In this document: positions 4,224 to 7,065 of the stretch, piece by piece | How positions within the stretch are numbered: position 1 is the first letter of the stretch | Layout of the letters: the number at the start of each line of letters is the position of its first letter | DNA from: Micavibrio sp. UBA2705 | GTDB lineage: Bacteria > Pseudomonadota > Alphaproteobacteria > Micavibrionales > Micavibrionaceae | Direction of reading: 5' to 3' | NCBI GenBank assembly: GCA_002354205.1 | Contig: DELD01000077.1 | Coordinates: 1 to 7,065, forward strand | DNA length: 7,065 nucleotides | Translations under genes and position numbers: made by a program | Notes under the pieces: generated by a model | What the model was told of the DNA's origin: nothing | The model's database searches: none | What the model saw: only the letters and a program-made list of their open reading frames with translations

Positions 4224-7043
4224 ATGGATGAACTAATCGGCGAATTCATTACAGAAACCAATGAAAGTCTTGAAGAACTAGATGTTGATCTGGTGAATTT
4301 AGAAAAAGACCCTAATGATCGTGACCTGTTATCCAAAATTTTTAGATTAATGCACACCATTAAAGGTACTTGTGGCTTTCTCGGCCTGCCGCGTTTGGAA
4401 AAATTAGCGCATCATGCTGAAAACGTTCTTGGGCGCTTTCGTGATGGTGACTTGGAAGTTACGCCGCCTGCTGTGACTTTGATTTTTGAATCCATTGATG
4501 GCGTTCGCTTCATCCTTGAGGGAATTGAAAACAATGGCGCGGAACCAGATGGCGATGATAGTGACATTATTGCAAGGCTTGACGCTGTCTATGAAGGGCG
4601 TGACCCTGCCGAGGCAGCATCCCATGCGCCGAGTGAAGAAAAAGAAAAAAGCGACACGATTAAGCTGATTGGCGATAAGATTGATAATAATGACAGCGCC
4701 ACAGGTGAAGCTGTGCTTGATGATGAAATGTCATTATCAGATATTGATGATATATTTACGCAAGGCGGCCCAATATCCACTGCTGATGATGACGAAGACG
4801 AAGAAGACGAAGTTGAAGAAATTGTCGCTGCGCCTGCGGCGGTGAGCGAGGCTGATGGCAGCCCTGAGGCTAAAACGCCGAAGAAAGCATCGATAGCATC
4901 GCAGTCCTTGCGCGTGAATGTTGAAGTCCTTGAAAACCTAATGACGATGGTTTCTGAGCTTGTTTTGACTCGTAATCAGTTGATGCAGATTATGCGTCAT
5001 CAAAAAGATAGTGAATTTACCGCTCCATTGCAGCGCTTAAACCATGTCGTCTCTGAATTGCAGGACGGCGTAATGAAAACGCGTATGCAGCCCATTGGCA
5101 ATGCGTGGGCGAAATTGCCGCGTATCGTACGTGATATTAGTTTGGAACTGGGCAAAAAAGTTGAACTTGAAATGAACGGTCAAGACACTGAACTTGACCG
5201 TCAGGTTCTTGAAATGATTAAAGACCCGCTCACCCATATGGTTAGAAACTCTGCGGATCATGGCATTGAAAAACCTGCTGAGCGTGAAGCGGCAGGCAAG
5301 AAACCGACAGGTCGCATTGTGCTTGATGCATATCATGAAGGTGGGCATATCATTATTGAAATCTCCGATGATGGTAAAGGCTTATCAACACAAAAAATTA
5401 TCGATAAAGCCATTGCAAACGGCCTAGCCACAGCAGATGAAATCAAAGAACTGTCAACGCAGCAAATTCAGCAGTTTATTTTTAATGCCGGTTTCTCTAC
5501 GGCAGAAAAAGTCACATCTGTGTCTGGGCGCGGCGTGGGCATGGATGTTGTGCGTACGAATATTGAAAAAATCGGCGGCACAATCGAACTTACCTCAATT
5601 GAAGGTAAGGGCTCCACCTTTATGATCAAGATACCGCTGACCTTGGCGATTGTCTCTGCATTGATTGTTGAAGCGGGCAAAGAGCGTTTCGCAGTACCGC
5701 AACTGACGGTGCGTGAGCTTGTCATGGTTTCGGATAAGTCTGAAGTTAAAATTGAGATGATTAAAGGTTCTCCTGTTTACCGTTTACGTGACCAGTTATT
5801 ACCGCTCGTCTATTTGAACGATGTCCTGAAATTACACGGCGTTGATGTGGACGCAGACAAATCAGATGCCGCAGACGTTGGATCCACAGCTTTAGGTGCT
5901 GGTGACAAAGCGGCGGAGGCGAACGCGGTAGTGAGCGTTGATGAGAATAATGAATATATCATCGTTACACAAATCGGCTCGTACATGCTCGGGATAATTG
6001 TTGACCGCGTGTTTGATACGGAAGAAATCGTTGTGAAGCCTGTTGCGCGCATTTTGCGCGAAATTGAAGTCTTCTCAGGCAATACAATTTTGGGTGATGG
6101 TAGCGTGATTATGATCCTTGATCCATCAGGCATTGCACGTAGCACAGGTAAAGAAGAGGGCGCGGATGCAGGTCTTGACCAGCAAGAAGATGAACTTGTC
6201 GCTGATAGCCTTGATAAAACAACATTGCTGTTGTTTAAGGTTGGTGATGCAACGCCAAAAGCTGTGCCTTTAGCGCTAGTGTCGCGCTTAGAGAACGTGA
6301 ATGCAGATAATATTGAATACGCTAATGACCAGATGCTTGTGCAATATCGCGGTCAGCTTATGCCGTTATTACCATTTAACAATGCGCAGAATATTCCTAA
6401 AGAAGGCACTATGCCTGTACTCGTGTTTGCCGAAGGCGAGAAATCTATGGGGATTATCGTCGACGAAATCGTTGATATCATCGAAGAACATGTCGATGTG
6501 CAGGTGAGTGGCAAGGACGGAGTAATGGGCAGTGCGATTATCGCAGGGCGTGCAACAGATGTCTGTGATGTGACTTACTATATGAGCACTGCATCTAATG
6601 GCTGGTTTAATATCCAGACAAGCGTTGGTTATGATGGCAATGATGAGAAGACGAGTGAACATGCAAAACGTAGTATCTTGCTGGTTGATGACAGCCCATT
6701 CTTTAGAAACATGCTTACGCCGTTACTAAGCGTTGCTGGGTATCGTGTGACATCTGTTGAAGGCGCTGCAGAGGCATTAGAGCTTTGTGAAAAAGGGCAG
6801 ACATTCGACCTGATTGTTAGCGATATTGAAATGCCGGATATGAGCGGTTTTGAGTTTGCAAAGAAAGTAAAAGCGGAAGATTCTCTGTGGCATGATACGC
6901 CTTTGGTCGCGCTTACATCGCATGGCGCGCCATCTGATTTGGATAAAGGTCATGAGGTTGGCTTTAACAAATATATTTTGAAGTTTGACCGTGAAACCTT
7001 GCTGGATACCTTAGAAGAAACATTATCTTCTGTTTATAGTTAA
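4224..7043 (+). CDS. cheA: Hybrid chemotaxis histidine kinase CheA with tandem CheW-like domains and C-terminal receiver
   Basis: A 939-residue cytoplasmic kinase of a chemosensory array; typical CheA is about 650-750. Domains: P1/Hpt (about 1-105) with phospho-acceptor H44 in LMHTIKGTCGFLGL; a long acidic linker (106-225) with no recognisable P2 response-regulator-docking domain; P3 dimerisation (226-290, LENLMTMVSELVLTRNQL); P4 HATPase (291-472) with N-box MVRNSADHG (N342), G1 DDGKG (382-386), GFST (423-426) and G2 GRGVGMD (435-441); first CheW-like domain (473-640); second CheW-like domain (663-795, ending in ATDVCDVTYYM); receiver (816-935) with D822/D823, phospho-acceptor D867 in SDIEMP, T898 and K920. 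All catalytic residues for autophosphorylation and receiver function are present, so an internal His44-to-Asp867 step is plausible. The first CheW-like domain has a roughly 35-residue Ala/Asp-rich insert (539-574). The start MDELIGEFITETNESLEELD is typical. A downstream gene follows immediately. Whether it governs flagella or another output is not shown. Confidence 0.96.
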   Translation: MDELIGEFITETNESLEELDVDLVNLEKDPNDRDLLSKIFRLMHTIKGTCGFLGLPRLEKLAHHAENVLGRFRDGDLEVTPPAVTLIFESIDGVRFILEGIENNGAEPDGDDSDIIARLDAVYEGRDPAEAASHAPSEEKEKSDTIKLIGDKIDNNDSATGEAVLDDEMSLSDIDDIFTQGGPISTADDDEDEEDEVEEIVAAPAAVSEADGSPEAKTPKKASIASQSLRVNVEVLENLMTMVSELVLTRNQLMQIMRHQKDSEFTAPLQRLNHVVSELQDGVMKTRMQPIGNAWAKLPRIVRDISLELGKKVELEMNGQDTELDRQVLEMIKDPLTHMVRNSADHGIEKPAEREAAGKKPTGRIVLDAYHEGGHIIIEISDDGKGLSTQKIIDKAIANGLATADEIKELSTQQIQQFIFNAGFSTAEKVTSVSGRGVGMDVVRTNIEKIGGTIELTSIEGKGSTFMIKIPLTLAIVSALIVEAGKERFAVPQLTVRELVMVSDKSEVKIEMIKGSPVYRLRDQLLPLVYLNDVLKLHGVDVDADKSDAADVGSTALGAGDKAAEANAVVSVDENNEYIIVTQIGSYMLGIIVDRVFDTEEIVVKPVARILREIEVFSGNTILGDGSVIMILDPSGIARSTGKEEGADAGLDQQEDELVADSLDKTTLLLFKVGDATPKAVPLALVSRLENVNADNIEYANDQMLVQYRGQLMPLLPFNNAQNIPKEGTMPVLVFAEGEKSMGIIVDEIVDIIEEHVDVQVSGKDGVMGSAIIAGRATDVCDVTYYMSTASNGWFNIQTSVGYDGNDEKTSEHAKRSILLVDDSPFFRNMLTPLLSVAGYRVTSVEGAAEALELCEKGQTFDLIVSDIEMPDMSGFEFAKKVKAEDSLWHDTPLVALTSHGAPSDLDKGHEVGFNKYILKFDRETLLDTLEETLSSVYS
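4785..4820 (+). repeat. Low-complexity GAY/GAR tract encoding an acidic run in the CheA linker
   Basis: Codons for Asp and Glu alternate almost without break, encoding DDDEDEEDEVEE (residues 188-199). It lies in the flexible linker between the Hpt and dimerisation domains. Such tracts can change length by slippage, and changes in multiples of three would be tolerated. This is part of cheA, not a separate element. Confidence 0.6.
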
Positions 7044-7058
7044 TTTATATATTTATTT

Positions 7059-7065
7059 AAAGGAG
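7059..7065 (+). promoter_or_regulatory. Ribosome-binding site of the next gene, cut off by the window edge
   Basis: AAAGGAG, a near-perfect Shine-Dalgarno, occupies the last seven bases, 16 bases after the cheA stop codon. It implies a co-transcribed gene starting some 5-10 bases beyond the edge. Chemotaxis operons often continue with cheW, cheY, cheB or cheR, but its identity is not visible. Confidence 0.65.

Noticed and set aside
5810..6145. Minus-strand open frame of 111 codons inside cheA, with others at 5037-5348 and 6369-6662
   Set aside because: All overlap conserved CheA domains in antisense, with Ser/Thr- or Cys/His-rich products and no recognisable family.
1..7065. Mobile elements, CRISPR arrays, tRNA/rRNA genes or a novel defence-type system
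   Set aside because: No terminal inverted repeats, transposase, spaced repeats or RNA gene signatures were seen. All long frames belong to housekeeping or signalling families.

Overview
The window is ordinary, densely coded chromosome from an alphaproteobacterium. The strongest clue is a complete chpT, because ChpT (the phosphotransferase between CckA and CtrA/CpdR) is essentially restricted to that class. The Tim14/Pam18-like membrane J-protein and the CheA with a fused receiver domain also fit. By eye the GC content is in the mid-40s percent, low for Rhodospirillales or Caulobacterales. A Micavibrio-like or moderate-GC Rhodospirillales-type lineage is possible, but genus cannot be decided from this sequence.

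Layout: the left edge (1-185, minus strand) carries the first 61 codons of an aminopeptidase P family metallopeptidase. It is divergent from the remaining genes across an AT-rich intergenic region (186-334) with candidate promoters and a TGATTT/AAATCA repeat cluster. On the plus strand follow a three-TM J-domain protein (335-820), galU (878-1771), a phosphomannomutase/phosphoglucomutase (1846-3252, possibly from 1801) and chpT (3299-3952). Gaps between these four genes are 46-74 bp with no terminator visible, so they may be one transcription unit. It ends at a strong intrinsic terminator (4005-4042). A leader of about 180 bp, AT-rich in its core, then precedes cheA (4224-7043). A perfect AAAGGAG at the last seven bases (7059-7065) shows that another gene, likely a further che gene, starts just outside the window.

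How the genes fit together: phosphoglucomutase/phosphomannomutase plus GalU gives the route from hexose-6-phosphate to UDP-glucose, and towards GDP-mannose, for envelope polysaccharide. ChpT belongs to the cell-cycle/motility phosphorelay. The cheA product is a 939-residue hybrid kinase: Hpt, acidic linker without an evident P2 domain, dimerisation, HATPase, two tandem CheW-like domains and a C-terminal receiver. Two His-Asp signalling nodes, one for CtrA and one for chemotaxis, therefore lie side by side.

No mobile element, CRISPR array, tRNA or rRNA was seen. I do not see a wholly new system. The points most worth a second look are the hybrid CheA architecture, the chpT-cheA adjacency, the Tim14-like J-protein heading a sugar-nucleotide operon, and the repeat cluster in the divergent promoter region.
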